Shown here: positions 1 through 9,749 of the stretch, in pieces
Numbering within the stretch: position 1 is the first letter of the stretch
Layout: each line of letters begins with the position of its first letter
Assembly (NCBI RefSeq): GCF_001073085.1
Contig: NZ_JVFV01000042.1
Span: forward strand, 140,227 to 204,226
Reading direction: 5' to 3'
DNA from: Streptococcus pseudopneumoniae
GTDB taxonomy: Bacteria > Bacillota > Bacilli > Lactobacillales > Streptococcaceae
Length of the DNA stretch: 64,000 nt
Translations under genes and position numbers: made by a program
The notes under the pieces: generated by a model
Databases searched by the model: none
What the model was told of the DNA's origin: nothing
Seen by the model: only the letters and a program-made list of their open reading frames with translations

Positions 1-1
1 A

Positions 2-145
2 CTGTCTTCTAAAAATGCTATTGACCATGTTCGACAACTTGTTTCTCAAGCTCAGACTCTGGAGCCTGAGCAAGTTGAAATCTTAAAAAATCTGACACAA
101 CTCCTGCTGGATGCTCGTTTCCATGCCTGGAAAAATCATTTTTAA
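2..145 (+). CDS. 3' end of an unrecognised protein (partial)
   Basis: An open frame runs in from the left edge and ends at TAA after 47 codons; its start lies outside the window. The visible tail is Leu- and Gln-rich and looks helical, ending in DARFHAWKNHF. I do not recognise the family. It could be the C-terminus of a small regulator, but nothing visible proves that. It reads toward the MBL-fold gene, which has its own promoter, so the two need not be one operon. Confidence 0.4.
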   Translation: MSSKNAIDHVRQLVSQAQTLEPEQVEILKNLTQLLLDARFHAWKNHF

Positions 146-206
146 TCAAAAACAAGGTCTCTTCGCTCAAGGGACTTTCTTCTTGATTCCTTATTTTATG
201 CTTCTA

Positions 207-215
207 TGTTATACT
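207..215 (+). promoter_or_regulatory. Extended -10 promoter of the MBL-fold hydrolase gene
   Basis: TGTTATACT is a TGn extended -10 hexamer (TATACT) about 34 nt upstream of the chosen start codon. No good -35 box is visible, as is common for extended -10 promoters. Because transcription should begin near 222, the longer reading frame that starts upstream of this site is unlikely to be translated. Confidence 0.5.
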
Positions 216-248
216 AATAGGAGTATATTCTTTGAAAGAGGAAATCCT

Positions 249-878
249 ATGAAAATCCACAAAACTGTGAATCCTGTTGCCTATGAAAACACTTATTATC
301 TTGAAGGGGACCAGCACCTGATTGTTGTTGATCCGGGTAGCCATTGGGAAGCCATTCGCAAGACTATCGAGACCATCAATAAACCAGTCTGCGCTATCCT
401 CTTGACCCATACCCACTACGACCATATTATGAGTCTAGACTTGGTCAGAGATACTTTCGGAAATCCTCCCGTATATGTGGCAGAAAGCGAAGCTGCTTGG
501 CTCTTTACTCCTGTCGACAATCTTTCTGGCCTTCCTCGACACGACGATATGGCAGACGTCGTATGTAAACCAGCTGAACACACCTTTGTCTTTCATGAAG
601 AATACCAGATTGATGAGTTCCGCTTCACTGTATTACCAACTCCAGGCCACTCTATCGGAGGAGTTTCATTTGTTTTCCCAGATGGACACTTGGTCTTAAC
701 GGGTGATGCACTCTTCCGAGAAACTATTGGACGAACAGACCTACCTACTGGTAGCATGGAACAACTCCTTCATAGTATCCAAACCCAGCTCTTTACTCTT
801 CCTAACTACGATGTCTATCCAGGTCACGGACCAGCTACGACCATCGCTCACGAAAAAACTTTTAACCCATTTTTCTAG
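249..878 (+). CDS. MBL-fold metallo-hydrolase (glyoxalase II-like)
   Basis: A 209-residue metallo-beta-lactamase-fold hydrolase. The zinc motif THTHYDH lies at residues 53-59, with further ligands at His134 (TPGHS), Asp153 (TGDAL) and His193 (PGHG), so the binuclear site looks complete. The length fits small GloB-like thioester hydrolases. The substrate cannot be told from sequence; no separate C-terminal glutathione-binding domain is present, so true glyoxalase II activity is unproven. The frame is open 46 codons further upstream, but the start was put at the ATG preceded by AGAGGAAA and downstream of the extended -10 box. It converges on pepO across a bidirectional terminator. Confidence 0.8.
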   Translation: MKIHKTVNPVAYENTYYLEGDQHLIVVDPGSHWEAIRKTIETINKPVCAILLTHTHYDHIMSLDLVRDTFGNPPVYVAESEAAWLFTPVDNLSGLPRHDDMADVVCKPAEHTFVFHEEYQIDEFRFTVLPTPGHSIGGVSFVFPDGHLVLTGDALFRETIGRTDLPTGSMEQLLHSIQTQLFTLPNYDVYPGHGPATTIAHEKTFNPFF

Positions 879-884
879 CAAGCT

Positions 885-916
885 AAAAACCAAGGATCAA
901 ACATCCTTGGTTTTTT
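885..916. terminator. Bidirectional terminator between the MBL gene and pepO
   Basis: A 13-bp stem (AAAAACCAAGGAT with its complement) around a 5-nt loop has a T run on one strand and an A run on the other, so it can end both converging transcripts. Confidence 0.85.
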
Positions 917-918
917 GA

Positions 919-2811
919 TTACCAAATAATCACACGATCTTCTGGTGAGCGCCACATACCGTCGCCTTCTTTGACATCATAGGTTGTAAAGAAATCATCA
1001 AAGTTTGGCACTTGGACATTGACACGGAGTTTAGCTGGCGCGTGCACATCAACACTGGCCATGAGTTTCATCAACTCTGGGCGGCCTTTCATACGCCAAA
1101 TACGCGCAAAGTTATGGAAGAATTCTTCAGCTGAGAAGTCTGGTTCTCTTTTAGCAGCTTCAAGAGCAGCAGCGATACCTCCTAGGTCCGCAACGTTTTC
1201 TGATACGGTCAATTTACCGTTAATAGTTGCGCCGTAAGATTCTTGACCATCAAACTGGTCGATAACCTTCTGCGTTTTCTCTTTAAAGGCTGCATAGTCG
1301 CTCTCTGTCCACCAATCCTTGAGACTTCCATTTTCATCAAAGGAAGCTCCGTTAGTATCAAAGGCGTGAGAAATTTCATGGGCAATAACTGCTCCGATAC
1401 CACCATAGTTGGCAGAAGATGACTGATGCAAGTCATAGAATGGCGCCTGTAAGATAGCGGCTGGAAAGACAATCAAGTTCTTTTGCGGATTGTAGTAGGC
1501 ATTGACCATGTGAGCAGGCATGCCCCACTCTTTGTAGTCAACTGGCTGGTTCCACTTGCTCCAACTGTGCTTGATTTCCACGCGCGCAAAGGATAGGGCA
1601 TTCTCAAAGAGGCTAGCGTTTTCGTCTACTACTTTATCCTTGTAGCGAGCTGGCAATTCTTCTGGATAACCGATATAAGGCTTGATGACATTGAGTTTGA
1701 CGATAGCTTTTTCTCGTGTTTCAGGAGTCAACCAGTCATTCTTAGCCAAGCGTTCCTTATAAACATCAATCATAGTTGCCACTTTTTTCTCAACGTCTGC
1801 CTTGGCTTCTGGAGAGAATTTTTCGTGGGCATACCAAAGACCCAGGGCTTGTTTGAATGGTCCTTGAGCTAAATGGTAAGCAGCCTTGCGTTTGTCTTGA
1901 GCCTCTGGAACTCCTGAAAGAGCTCGTCCGTAGGCACCTGACAAGATACGAATCTCATCTGTTAGATAACTAGTTGAAAGATTAACCACACTCAAGATCA
2001 AGGTTGCTTTGAGCAAAGGCCAAGCTTCTTCACTATAGAATTGCTCTGCTGCTTGCCAGAAACGTTCTTCATCTACAATAACATTGTCTGGAGTTTGTCC
2101 AATCACTGCTTGGAAGAAATCATCTAAAGGAAGTGCAGGGGCAAACTTTTTGAAATCTTCATAAGAATATGGATGGTAAAGTTTGGCATATTCTGAACTT
2201 TCTTCATTTGAGAGCACTACAGCTGCGATGCGACGGTCCAACTCCAATCGTTTCTCTAGCAAATCTTCTATTTCTTCGTCTAAGAAGTTATAGACTTTGA
2301 GGAGATTAGAAGTACTTTCTTTCCAAAGGTTCAATAATTCCTCACGCTGTGGATGGTCTTCCGCATAGTAGGTTGTATCAGGCAAGATAGTTCCTGGAGC
2401 ACTAGCCCAGAGAACATTGGTTCTAGCATCCATAAAGTCTGGTGATACACCAAATGGAAGGAAGTTTGGTTTGCCAGCTAATTCAAATGCTGCTAGTTTA
2501 CCTGCGAAGTCCGCAAAACTTTCCAAATCTTGGTATTCCTTCAATAAAGGAAGAACTGGTTTGATGCCATCTACTTCTCGTTTGTCAAAATCTCTGACCA
2601 TACGATGGTACTTAACAAAGTTTGCCAAGATAGCATCTTCTGGCACATCTTCACCTGCCAACCATTTGTCGGTTGTCGTTAGCATCAACTCTTCAATTTC
2701 TTCGTCAAGGTCGATAAAACCACCTGTTCTCGATTTATCAGCTGGAATGACGGCAGTCTTTTCCCACTCACCATTTATGGCGTCATAAAAATCATCTTGA
2801 TAACGTGTCAT
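919..2811 (-). CDS. pepO: PepO, M13-family (neprilysin-like) endopeptidase
   Basis: A 630-residue zinc metallo-endopeptidase of family M13. The zinc motif HEISH is at residues 478-482 and the second motif ENVADLGG supplies the third ligand, Glu538, and Asp542. The long helical N-terminal half and the C-terminal end in RVIIW fit the family. There is no signal peptide, like other streptococcal PepO proteins, which are nevertheless reported at the cell surface. The enzyme cleaves oligopeptides and in pneumococcus has been linked to binding of host plasminogen and fibronectin. GGAAAG lies just upstream of the ATG. It is divergent from psaBCA. Confidence 0.95.
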   Translation of the reverse strand: MTRYQDDFYDAINGEWEKTAVIPADKSRTGGFIDLDEEIEELMLTTTDKWLAGEDVPEDAILANFVKYHRMVRDFDKREVDGIKPVLPLLKEYQDLESFADFAGKLAAFELAGKPNFLPFGVSPDFMDARTNVLWASAPGTILPDTTYYAEDHPQREELLNLWKESTSNLLKVYNFLDEEIEDLLEKRLELDRRIAAVVLSNEESSEYAKLYHPYSYEDFKKFAPALPLDDFFQAVIGQTPDNVIVDEERFWQAAEQFYSEEAWPLLKATLILSVVNLSTSYLTDEIRILSGAYGRALSGVPEAQDKRKAAYHLAQGPFKQALGLWYAHEKFSPEAKADVEKKVATMIDVYKERLAKNDWLTPETREKAIVKLNVIKPYIGYPEELPARYKDKVVDENASLFENALSFARVEIKHSWSKWNQPVDYKEWGMPAHMVNAYYNPQKNLIVFPAAILQAPFYDLHQSSSANYGGIGAVIAHEISHAFDTNGASFDENGSLKDWWTESDYAAFKEKTQKVIDQFDGQESYGATINGKLTVSENVADLGGIAAALEAAKREPDFSAEEFFHNFARIWRMKGRPELMKLMASVDVHAPAKLRVNVQVPNFDDFFTTYDVKEGDGMWRSPEDRVIIW

Positions 2812-2930
2812 CTTGTTCTCGCTTTCCTAATTTCGCTTATTCTTAGCTTAGCAAAAATCCCTGGGGAATGCAATTAAAAATGCCGAGTTGCCTTCTTATT
2901 TTAATCATTAATATTTTAAATTTTTACAAA

Positions 2931-2966
2931 AATTAACTTGACTTAAAAATAAAATTAAGGTATATT
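2931..2966 (+). promoter_or_regulatory. psaBCA promoter with PsaR operator-like dyad
   Basis: TTGACT (2938-2943) and TATATT (2961-2966) are separated by exactly 17 nt. The -35 box sits inside an imperfect dyad, TTAACTTGACTTAA (2933-2946), which is where a DtxR-family Mn repressor such as PsaR would be expected to bind. The operator role is inferred from the position and the regulator gene nearby. Confidence 0.7.
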
Positions 2967-2990
2967 AAGAGACAGGAGGTATACAAGTGT

Positions 2991-3713
2991 ATGATACGTA
3001 TAGAAAACCTCAGTGTCTCCTACAAAGAGACATTGGCACTTAAGGATATTTCACTAGTGCTTCAAGGACCAACAATTACCGGTATCATTGGTCCAAACGG
3101 CGCTGGAAAATCAACATTACTAAAAGGTATGCTGGGAATTATCCCACATCAAGGTCAGGCATTTCTCGATGACAAGGAAGTTAAAAAATCCTTACACCGA
3201 ATTGCCTATGTCGAACAAAAAATCAATATCGACTATAACTTTCCCATCAAGGTCAAGGAATGCGTCTCGCTAGGACTATTTCCCTCTATTCCTCTCTTTC
3301 GTAGTTTAAAGGCTAAACATTGGAAAAAAGTAGAGGAAGCCCTTGAAATCGTCGGCCTAGCTGACTACGCTGAACGTCAAATCAGTCAACTGTCTGGAGG
3401 TCAATTCCAGCGGGTCTTGATTGCCAGATGCTTGGTGCAGGAAGCCGACTATATCCTCTTGGATGAACCTTTTGTTGGGATTGATTCTGTCAGTGAGGAA
3501 ATCATCATGAATACGCTGAGAGATCTGAAAAAAGCTGGGAAGACGGTTCTCATCGTCCACCATGACCTTAGCAAGGTTCCCCACTACTTCGATCAAGTCT
3601 TACTTGTCAATCGAGAAGTGATTGCCTTTGGTCCGACAAAAGAAACCTTTACCGAAGCCAATCTCAAAGAAGCTTACGGTAATCGACTCTTTTTCAATGG
3701 AGGTGACCTATGA
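2991..3713 (+). CDS. psaB: PsaB, manganese ABC transporter ATPase
   Basis: The 240-residue ATP-binding subunit of the PsaBCA Mn(II) importer. Walker [10 protein letters not shown] is at residues 34-42, the ABC signature LSGGQ at 134-138 and Walker B YILLDEP at 154-160. AGGAGG lies 11 nt before the ATG. It is the first gene of the operon and overlaps psaC by 4 nt (ATGA), which suggests translational coupling. The operon is expected to be repressed when Mn is plentiful, through PsaR encoded downstream. Confidence 0.95.
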   Translation: MIRIENLSVSYKETLALKDISLVLQGPTITGIIGPNGAGKSTLLKGMLGIIPHQGQAFLDDKEVKKSLHRIAYVEQKINIDYNFPIKVKECVSLGLFPSIPLFRSLKAKHWKKVEEALEIVGLADYAERQISQLSGGQFQRVLIARCLVQEADYILLDEPFVGIDSVSEEIIMNTLRDLKKAGKTVLIVHHDLSKVPHYFDQVLLVNREVIAFGPTKETFTEANLKEAYGNRLFFNGGDL

Positions 3714-4558
3714 TTGCAGAATTTATCGATGGATTGCAAAAATTCCATTTCTTACAAAATGCCTTGATAACAGCCATTGTCGTAGGGGTCGTAGCTGGAG
3801 CTGTGGGATGCTTCATCATCCTACGTGGGATGTCACTCATGGGAGATGCCATTTCACATGCTGTCTTACCAGGTGTAGCCCTCTCCTTCATCTTGGGTCT
3901 TGACTTCTTTATCGGAGCCATTGTCTTTGGATTGCTAGCTGCCATCATCATTACCTACATCAAGGGAAACTCGATTATCAAAAGTGATACCGCCATCGGC
4001 ATTACCTTTTCTTCTTTCTTAGCCCTCGGTATCATCTTGATTAGTGTCGCTAAAAGTTCAACTGACCTGTTCCATATCCTTTTTGGTAATATTCTTGCTG
4101 TTCAAGATACAGATATGTTTATTACTATGGGGGTAGGGGCAGCCATTCTCTTGTTAATCTGGATTTTCTTCAAGCAACTCTTGATAACTTCCTTTGATGA
4201 ACTCTTGGCCAAGGCTATGGGCATGCCAGTTAATTTCTACCACTATCTACTCATGGTACTCTTGACTCTGGTGTCAGTGACTGCTATGCAAAGTGTCGGA
4301 ACCATCCTTATCGTAGCCATGCTGATTACCCCAGCTGCAACTGCTTATCTTTATGCTAATAGCCTGAAAAGCATGATTTTCCTTTCCTCAACCTTTGGAG
4401 CTACTGCTTCAGTTTTGGGACTCTTTATCGGCTATAGCTTTAACGTTGCGGCAGGTTCTAGTATCGTGCTCACAGCTGCTAGTTTCTTTCTCATTAGCTT
4501 CTTTATCGCTCCAAAACAACGATATTTGAAACTGAAAAATAAACATTTGTTAAAATAA
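3710..4558 (+). CDS. psaC: PsaC, manganese ABC transporter permease
   Basis: A 282-residue integral membrane permease of the ABC-3 (Zn/Mn) family. Strongly hydrophobic segments run along the whole length, probably eight or nine helices, with the family's [16 protein letters not shown] stretch near residues 45-60. It forms the channel for Mn delivered by the lipoprotein PsaA and powered by PsaB. Its start overlaps the psaB stop; psaA follows after about 30 nt, so the three are one transcript. Confidence 0.95.
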   Translation: MIAEFIDGLQKFHFLQNALITAIVVGVVAGAVGCFIILRGMSLMGDAISHAVLPGVALSFILGLDFFIGAIVFGLLAAIIITYIKGNSIIKSDTAIGITFSSFLALGIILISVAKSSTDLFHILFGNILAVQDTDMFITMGVGAAILLLIWIFFKQLLITSFDELLAKAMGMPVNFYHYLLMVLLTLVSVTAMQSVGTILIVAMLITPAATAYLYANSLKSMIFLSSTFGATASVLGLFIGYSFNVAAGSSIVLTAASFFLISFFIAPKQRYLKLKNKHLLK

Positions 4559-4589
4559 GGGGCAAAACCCCAATAAATTGGAGGATCTA

Positions 4590-5519
4590 ATGAAAAAATT
4601 AGGTACATTGTTCGTTCTCTTTCTTTCCGTCATTGCTCTTGTAGCATGTGCTAGTGGAAAAAAAGATGCAGCTTCTGGTCATAAACTAAAAGTTGTGGCT
4701 ACAAACTCAATCATCGCTGATATTACTAAAAATATTGCTGGTGATAAGATTGATCTTCACAGTATCGTTCCTGTTGGTCAAGACCCACACGAATACGAAC
4801 CACTTCCTGAAGATGTCAAGAAAACTTCTGAAGCAGACCTCATTTTCTATAACGGCATCAACCTTGAAACAGGTGGCAATGCTTGGTTTAGCAAATTGGT
4901 AGAAAATGCCAAGAAAACTGAAAACAAAGACTACTTTGCAGTCAGCGAAGGCGTTGATGTTATCTACCTTGAAGGCCAAAACGAAAAAGGTAAAGAAGAC
5001 CCACACGCTTGGCTTAACCTTGAAAATGGAATTATCTTTGCTAAAAATATCGCCAAACAATTGAGCGCTAAAGACCCTAGCAACAAGGAATTCTACGAAA
5101 AAAATCTCAAAGAATATACTGAAAAACTAGACAAGCTTGATAAGGAAGCAAAAGCTAAATTCAACAATATCCCTGCTGAAAAGAAATTGATCGTAACCAG
5201 TGAAGGATGCTTCAAATACTTCTCTAAAGCCTACGGTGTCCCAAGTGCCTACATCTGGGAAATCAATACTGAAGAAGAAGGAACACCTGACCAAATCAAG
5301 ACTCTGGTTGAAAAACTTCGCCAAACAAAAACTCCTTCCCTCTTTGTAGAATCAAGTGTGGATGACCGTCCAATGAAGACTGTTTCACAAGACACAAACA
5401 TCCCAATCTACGCACAAATCTTTACTGACTCTATCGCTGAACAAGGTAAAGAAGGCGATAGCTACTACAACATGATGAAATACAATCTTGAAAAGATTGC
5501 TGAAGGTTTGTCTAAATAA
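4590..5519 (+). CDS. psaA: PsaA, manganese-binding surface lipoprotein
   Basis: The 309-residue substrate-binding lipoprotein of the Mn importer. A lipoprotein signal peptide ends in LVAC with Cys20 as the lipidated residue. The four metal ligands of pneumococcal PsaA are all present: His67, His139, Glu205 and Asp280. An in-frame TTG 12 nt upstream was rejected because GGAGG sits directly before this ATG and the resulting length equals that of pneumococcal PsaA. Several substitutions from the pneumococcal protein I remember, for example Cys207 in TSEGCF, point to S. mitis or S. oralis. The operon ends at a hairpin just downstream. Confidence 0.97.
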   Translation: MKKLGTLFVLFLSVIALVACASGKKDAASGHKLKVVATNSIIADITKNIAGDKIDLHSIVPVGQDPHEYEPLPEDVKKTSEADLIFYNGINLETGGNAWFSKLVENAKKTENKDYFAVSEGVDVIYLEGQNEKGKEDPHAWLNLENGIIFAKNIAKQLSAKDPSNKEFYEKNLKEYTEKLDKLDKEAKAKFNNIPAEKKLIVTSEGCFKYFSKAYGVPSAYIWEINTEEEGTPDQIKTLVEKLRQTKTPSLFVESSVDDRPMKTVSQDTNIPIYAQIFTDSIAEQGKEGDSYYNMMKYNLEKIAEGLSK

Positions 5520-5524
5520 ACAAT

Positions 5525-5556
5525 AAAAACGTCATTCTCCTTGAATTGACGTTTTT
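5525..5556 (+). terminator. Terminator after psaA
   Basis: AAAAACGTCA pairs with TGACGTTTTT around a 12-nt loop, and the T run follows directly. It separates psaBCA from tpx. Confidence 0.8.
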
Positions 5557-5581
5557 ATCTGTTCAATTTCCGGTCAAATTA

Positions 5582-5611
5582 TTGGGAAAATCTAATGTTT
5601 CAATGTAAAAT
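5582..5611 (+). promoter_or_regulatory. Probable tpx promoter
   Basis: TTGGGA and TAAAAT are spaced 18 nt apart and lie 25 nt before the tpx start. Together with the terminator upstream this suggests tpx can be transcribed apart from psaBCA. Confidence 0.45.
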
Positions 5612-5636
5612 AAAATAAAAAAGATTGGAGTAGCTT

Positions 5637-6131
5637 ATGACTACATTCCTTGGAAACCCTGTGACTTTTACTGGAAAACAACTACAAGTTGGAGACAAGG
5701 CACTTGACTTTTCTCTCACTACGACTGATCTCTCAAAAAAAACACTAGCTGACTTTGAAGGTAAGATAAAGATTTTGAGTGTCATTCCTTCTATTGATAC
5801 TGGTATCTGTTCACTTCAGACTCGTCGCTTTAACCAAGAGCTAGCCAGTTTAGACAACACTGTAGTCCTAACAGTATCAATGGATCTTCCATTTGCTCAA
5901 AAGCGCTGGTGTGGTGCAGAGGGAATTGAAAATGCCATCATGCTATCAGACTACTTCGACCACTCTTTTGGACAAGATTACGCCCTCTTAATCAATGAGT
6001 GGCACTTACTTGCTCGCGCGGTCTTTGTCCTTGATGCTAACAATATTATCCGTTATGTTGAGTATGTGGACAATATCAATTCTGAGCCAAACTTTGAAGC
6101 AGCCATTGAAGCAGCAAAGTCACTTGACTAA
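5637..6131 (+). CDS. tpx: Thiol peroxidase (atypical 2-Cys peroxiredoxin)
   Basis: A 164-residue thiol peroxidase, also called PsaD or TpxD in pneumococcus, that reduces H2O2 and organic peroxides using thioredoxin-type reductants. The peroxidatic Cys58 lies in PSIDTGICS and the resolving Cys92 in RWCGAEG, so both catalytic cysteines are present. TTGGAG precedes the ATG by 8 nt. Its place between psaA and psaR fits the combined Mn and oxidative-stress role of the locus in H2O2-producing streptococci. Confidence 0.95.
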   Translation: MTTFLGNPVTFTGKQLQVGDKALDFSLTTTDLSKKTLADFEGKIKILSVIPSIDTGICSLQTRRFNQELASLDNTVVLTVSMDLPFAQKRWCGAEGIENAIMLSDYFDHSFGQDYALLINEWHLLARAVFVLDANNIIRYVEYVDNINSEPNFEAAIEAAKSLD

Positions 6132-6157
6132 AAGAAAGCCCACTTGTGACAAGGCAG

Positions 6158-6183
6158 AAAGCTAGAGAAATCTAGCTTTTTTT
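6158..6183 (+). terminator. Terminator after tpx
   Basis: A perfect 9-bp stem, AAAGCTAGA with TCTAGCTTT, closes a GAAA tetraloop and is followed by a T run. The psaR -10 box begins immediately after it. Confidence 0.85.
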
Positions 6184-6191
6184 GGTATACT
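6183..6191 (+). promoter_or_regulatory. Extended -10 promoter of psaR
   Basis: TGGTATACT is an extended -10 box abutting the tpx terminator. It places transcription start near 6198, after the ATG at 6194, so the long form of psaR beginning there cannot be made from this promoter. Confidence 0.65.
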
Positions 6192-6220
6192 AGATGGAGA
6201 ACATAAACAAGGAAATGCGA

Positions 6221-6871
6221 ATGACACCAAATAAAGAAGACTACTTAAAATGTATTTATGAGATTGGCATGGATGTTCCTAAGATTACCAATAAGGAAAT
6301 TGCTGCTCGAATGCAGGTATCTCCTCCAGCTGTAACCGAAATGATCAAGCGCATGCAGTCTGAAAATCTCATCTTAAAAGACAAGAAAAAAGGATACTTG
6401 CTAACCGATATTGGTCTAACACTTGTATCAGAGCTTTATCGTAAACATCGTCTGATTGAGGTTTTCCTGGTCCACCATCTAGACTATACCAGTGACCAAA
6501 TTCATGAAGAAGCTGAAGTATTAGAACATACTGTTTCAGACTTTTTTGTAGAGAGATTAGAAAGTATGCTAGGTTTCCCAAAAACTTGCCCTCACGGTGG
6601 TACAATTCCTGCTAAAGGAGAGCTTTTGGTTGAAATCAACAACTTACCACTTTCAGAAACTAAAGAAGCTGGAACCTATCTCCTGACTCGAGTTCACGAT
6701 AGCTTTGATCTCCTCAAATATCTGGAAAAACACGCTATCAATATTGGAGACATACTCCAAGTTCAACAGTTTGAAGACTTTTCTAATACCTTTACTTTGA
6801 TTCACAACCATGAAGAACTTCAAGTCAGCTTCGAAATTGCTAAGCAACTCTATGTTGAAAAAATGAACTAA
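6221..6871 (+). CDS. psaR: PsaR, DtxR-family manganese-dependent repressor
   Basis: A 216-residue metalloregulator of the DtxR/MntR family. The N-terminal winged helix (residues 1-65, with NKEIAARMQVSPPAVTEMIK as recognition region) is followed by a metal-binding dimerisation domain containing HRLIEVFLVHH and CPHGGTIP, and a C-terminal SH3-like FeoA domain. It represses psaBCA in Mn. Three in-frame ATGs exist. This one was chosen because AAGGA lies 7 nt upstream and because the first lies at or before the transcription start. Confidence 0.93.
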   Translation: MTPNKEDYLKCIYEIGMDVPKITNKEIAARMQVSPPAVTEMIKRMQSENLILKDKKKGYLLTDIGLTLVSELYRKHRLIEVFLVHHLDYTSDQIHEEAEVLEHTVSDFFVERLESMLGFPKTCPHGGTIPAKGELLVEINNLPLSETKEAGTYLLTRVHDSFDLLKYLEKHAINIGDILQVQQFEDFSNTFTLIHNHEELQVSFEIAKQLYVEKMN

Positions 6872-6885
6872 AATCTCTATCAGCA

Positions 6886-6913
6886 AAAAACCAAGCCCGC
6901 GAGCTTGGTTTTT
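6886..6913. terminator. Bidirectional terminator between psaR and dtd
   Basis: An 11-bp stem, AAAAACCAAGC with GCTTGGTTTTT, surrounds a short C/G-rich loop between two converging genes. Confidence 0.85.
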
Positions 6914-6914
6914 C

Positions 6915-7358
6915 TTATCTATTTTTGGTGTCAAGGATGATGGTTACTGGGCCATCATTGACCAGTTCTACCTGCATATCTGCTCCAAAGACTCCTGTCT
7001 CAACAGGAACTTCCTTGGCTAGTTCTTGGTTAAATTCTTGATAGAAAGCTTCCGCCATATCCGGTTTAGCGGCGCCTGTAAAGGCTGGACGATTGCCTTT
7101 TTTGGTATCAGCAAACAAAGTAAACTGAGAGATGGAGAGGATTTCTCCTTGGATATCTTTAACAGAAAGGTTCATCTTGCCTTCAGCATCTGAGAAAATC
7201 CGCATATTGACAAGCTTTCTGACTGCATAATCCATATCTTCTTTTTGATCCTCAGGTCCAACACCCACTAAGAGTAAGAGCCCCTGCTGGATTTTCCCAT
7301 ATACTTGACCTTCAATAGAGACTTGAGCTTTCTTGACACGCTGAACGATAATTCTCAT
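6915..7358 (-). CDS. dtd: D-aminoacyl-tRNA deacylase
   Basis: A 147-residue DTD protein that hydrolyses D-amino acids, and glycine mischarged on tRNA-Ala, from tRNA. The two family motifs are present: SQFTLFAD in the middle and the cross-subunit NDGPVTI near the C-terminus, which carries the Gly-Pro pair that enforces chirality. It lies about 30 nt downstream of rel on the same strand, a pairing conserved in many Firmicutes, so the two are likely cotranscribed. Confidence 0.95.
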   Translation of the reverse strand: MRIIVQRVKKAQVSIEGQVYGKIQQGLLLLVGVGPEDQKEDMDYAVRKLVNMRIFSDAEGKMNLSVKDIQGEILSISQFTLFADTKKGNRPAFTGAAKPDMAEAFYQEFNQELAKEVPVETGVFGADMQVELVNDGPVTIILDTKNR

Positions 7359-7388
7359 AGCAATCCTTTCTGATTATATCAAACAAAC

Positions 7389-9605
7389 TTAACCATTGGT
7401 ACGTTTGACTGAGTAAACTTCTGGTACACTCTTAATCTTATCAACTACAGTGGTCAGCATTGAAAGGTTTGAAATTCCAAAGGAAACATGGATATTAGCA
7501 AATTTCATATCCTTGGTTGGTTGGGCATTAACTGTTGAGATATTCTTAGTCGTATTTGATAAGACTTGCAAGATATCATTCAATAGACCAGAACGGTTGA
7601 GTCCGTAGATATCGATGTGAGCCATATATTCCTTGCTTGAGAATTGGTCTTCCCATTCAACATCTAGTAGACGTTGCTCATAGTTTTCCTGTGAACGAAG
7701 GTTCATACAGTCTACACGGTGGATGGCTACTCCGCGTCCTTTGGTAATATAGCCGACGATATCATCACCTGGAACAGGGTTACAACATTTGGCAATCCGG
7801 ATCAAGAGCCCAGAAGCACCTTGAATGACTACTCCACCCTCATGCTTAACCTTAAGCGTGTCCTTGTTCTCCACCTTGACTTCGCCACCCTTAACCAATT
7901 CTTCAGCCTCTGCCTTGGCCTTGGCACGCTCTTCTTCACGACGTTCCTTCTCCGTCAAACGGTTAAAGACAGTGATGGCTCCGATTTCTCCAAAACCAAT
8001 GGCTGCAAAAAGGGCTTCTTCTGTTTTGTAACTAGTTTTTTGAAGGACTTCATCCATGTGACGTTTATCCATAAATTTATTAGCCACATAGCCGTTTTCT
8101 TGGAGCTGACTAATCAGCAATTCACGACCTTTATTGATGGACAATTCTTTATCCTGGTTTTTAAAGAACTGACGAATTTTGTTACGGGCCTTGCTGGTCT
8201 TAACCATATTGAGCCAGTCACGGCTTGGTCCAAATGAATTTGGATTGGTGATGATTTCAACCTGGTCCCCTGTTTTCAGCTTGGTCGTCAATGGAACCAT
8301 ACGGCCATTGACCTTGGCACCAGTTGCTTTTTCCCCAATCTTGGTATGAATCTCATAGGCAAAGTCAATCGGCCCCGAATCCTTTGGAAGAGAACGAACC
8401 GCTCCGTCTGGAGTAAAGACATAAATCTCTTCTGCCAGATAGTTTTCTTTGACCGTATCTACAAATTCCTTGGCATCATCCGCCTGGTCTTGGAGCTCCA
8501 TCATCTCCTTGATCCAGTTCATCCCAATGGCAGATTCCCTGCTATTAACTTGACCTTTCATTCCTTTTTTGTAGGCCCAGTGAGCCGCAACACCGTACTC
8601 AGCAACCTCATGCATTTCCTTGGTACGAATCTGGAACTCAATCGGTCCTTTTGGTCCGTAAACAGTCGTATGGATAGACTGGTAACCATTGGCCTTACGG
8701 TTGGCAATATAGTCCTTGAAACGACCTGGCATTGGTTTCCAAAGCTCATGAACGTAACCTAGCATCGCATAGACATCACTCTGAGTGTCTAGGATACAGC
8801 GAATGGCAATTAGGTCATAGATCTCCTCAAAGCGTTTTTTCTTGTCCTGCATCTTGCGATAAATAGAGTAGATATGCTTTGGACGTCCATAGATTTTCCC
8901 TGTAAGGTGGCGCTCAGAAGAGTATTCCTCAAGTTTCGTCACAACTTCATCGACCAAGGCTTCGCGTTCTTGACGTTTTTCCTTCATCATGTGACTAATC
9001 TTGTAAAATTCAGTTGGATTCAGATAGCGGAAAGAGAGGTCTTCTAGTTCCCACTTAACACTTGAAATCCCCAAACGGTGAGCAAGTGGCGCATAGATTT
9101 CCATGGTTTCTCTCGAAATACGCTCCTGCTTGTCCTTACGAAGATGTTTGAGGGTGCGCATATTGTGCAGACGGTCAGAAAGTTTGACCAAGATAACACG
9201 GATATCCTCTGACATGGCCATAAGCATCTTGCAGTGGTTTTCAGCCAGCTGTTCTTCGATAGACTTGTACTCAACCTTACCAAGTTTGGTAACACCGTCC
9301 ACAATCACTCGAACATCATGGCCAAACTCACGCTCTAAGTCATCCAAGGTAGCTTCTGTGTCTTCTACCACGTCATGCAAAAAACCACAGGCAACTGTAA
9401 CAGCATCTAGCTTGAGTTTAGCCAAAATTCCAGCTACCTGAATGGGATGAATAATGTAGGGCTCACCTGATTTACGATATTGACCACTATGGCATTCTAC
9501 AGCGTAAACCAAGGCCTTGTGTACAAAAGCCACATCTTCTTTCGATAAATATTTTTGCGTTAAAGCGACGACTTCATCGCCTGAATAAATTACTTCTTTG
9601 GGCAT
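7389..9605 (-). CDS. relA: Rel, bifunctional (p)ppGpp synthetase/hydrolase
   Basis: A 738-residue long RelA/SpoT homologue controlling the stringent response. The HD hydrolase domain is intact (His77-Asp78 in FLHDVVEDT). The synthetase domain follows (KRFEEIYDLIAIR region), then TGS (IYVFTPDGAVRSLPKDS), a CC-containing conserved-cysteine region (AKCCNPVPGD) and a C-terminal ACT/RRM domain. Both catalytic halves look active. Full-length for a streptococcal Rel. Confidence 0.96.
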   Translation of the reverse strand: MPKEVIYSGDEVVALTQKYLSKEDVAFVHKALVYAVECHSGQYRKSGEPYIIHPIQVAGILAKLKLDAVTVACGFLHDVVEDTEATLDDLEREFGHDVRVIVDGVTKLGKVEYKSIEEQLAENHCKMLMAMSEDIRVILVKLSDRLHNMRTLKHLRKDKQERISRETMEIYAPLAHRLGISSVKWELEDLSFRYLNPTEFYKISHMMKEKRQEREALVDEVVTKLEEYSSERHLTGKIYGRPKHIYSIYRKMQDKKKRFEEIYDLIAIRCILDTQSDVYAMLGYVHELWKPMPGRFKDYIANRKANGYQSIHTTVYGPKGPIEFQIRTKEMHEVAEYGVAAHWAYKKGMKGQVNSRESAIGMNWIKEMMELQDQADDAKEFVDTVKENYLAEEIYVFTPDGAVRSLPKDSGPIDFAYEIHTKIGEKATGAKVNGRMVPLTTKLKTGDQVEIITNPNSFGPSRDWLNMVKTSKARNKIRQFFKNQDKELSINKGRELLISQLQENGYVANKFMDKRHMDEVLQKTSYKTEEALFAAIGFGEIGAITVFNRLTEKERREEERAKAKAEAEELVKGGEVKVENKDTLKVKHEGGVVIQGASGLLIRIAKCCNPVPGDDIVGYITKGRGVAIHRVDCMNLRSQENYEQRLLDVEWEDQFSSKEYMAHIDIYGLNRSGLLNDILQVLSNTTKNISTVNAQPTKDMKFANIHVSFGISNLSMLTTVVDKIKSVPEVYSVKRTNG

Positions 9606-9697
9606 GCATACTCTCCAATTCTTCCTACCATTTTAACACTTTTTTGAGGATATGAAAACTAGAAAAGCCTCTTCTGTAAGAGTTTGCTAAACTTAAT

Positions 9698-9730
9698 AAA
9701 AAAACACTACCAGAAAAAATCTAGTAGTGC
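9698..9730 (-). terminator. Terminator after msmK
   Basis: On the minus strand CACTACTAGA pairs with TCTGGTAGTG (one G-U pair) around a T5 loop and is followed by seven Ts. Confidence 0.8.
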
Positions 9731-9749
9731 TCATTGATTTAAAACTATC

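Noticed and set aside
111..248. 46-codon N-terminal extension of the MBL-fold hydrolase
   Set aside because: It reads through the extended -10 promoter and has no ribosome-binding site; the residues do not resemble the family.
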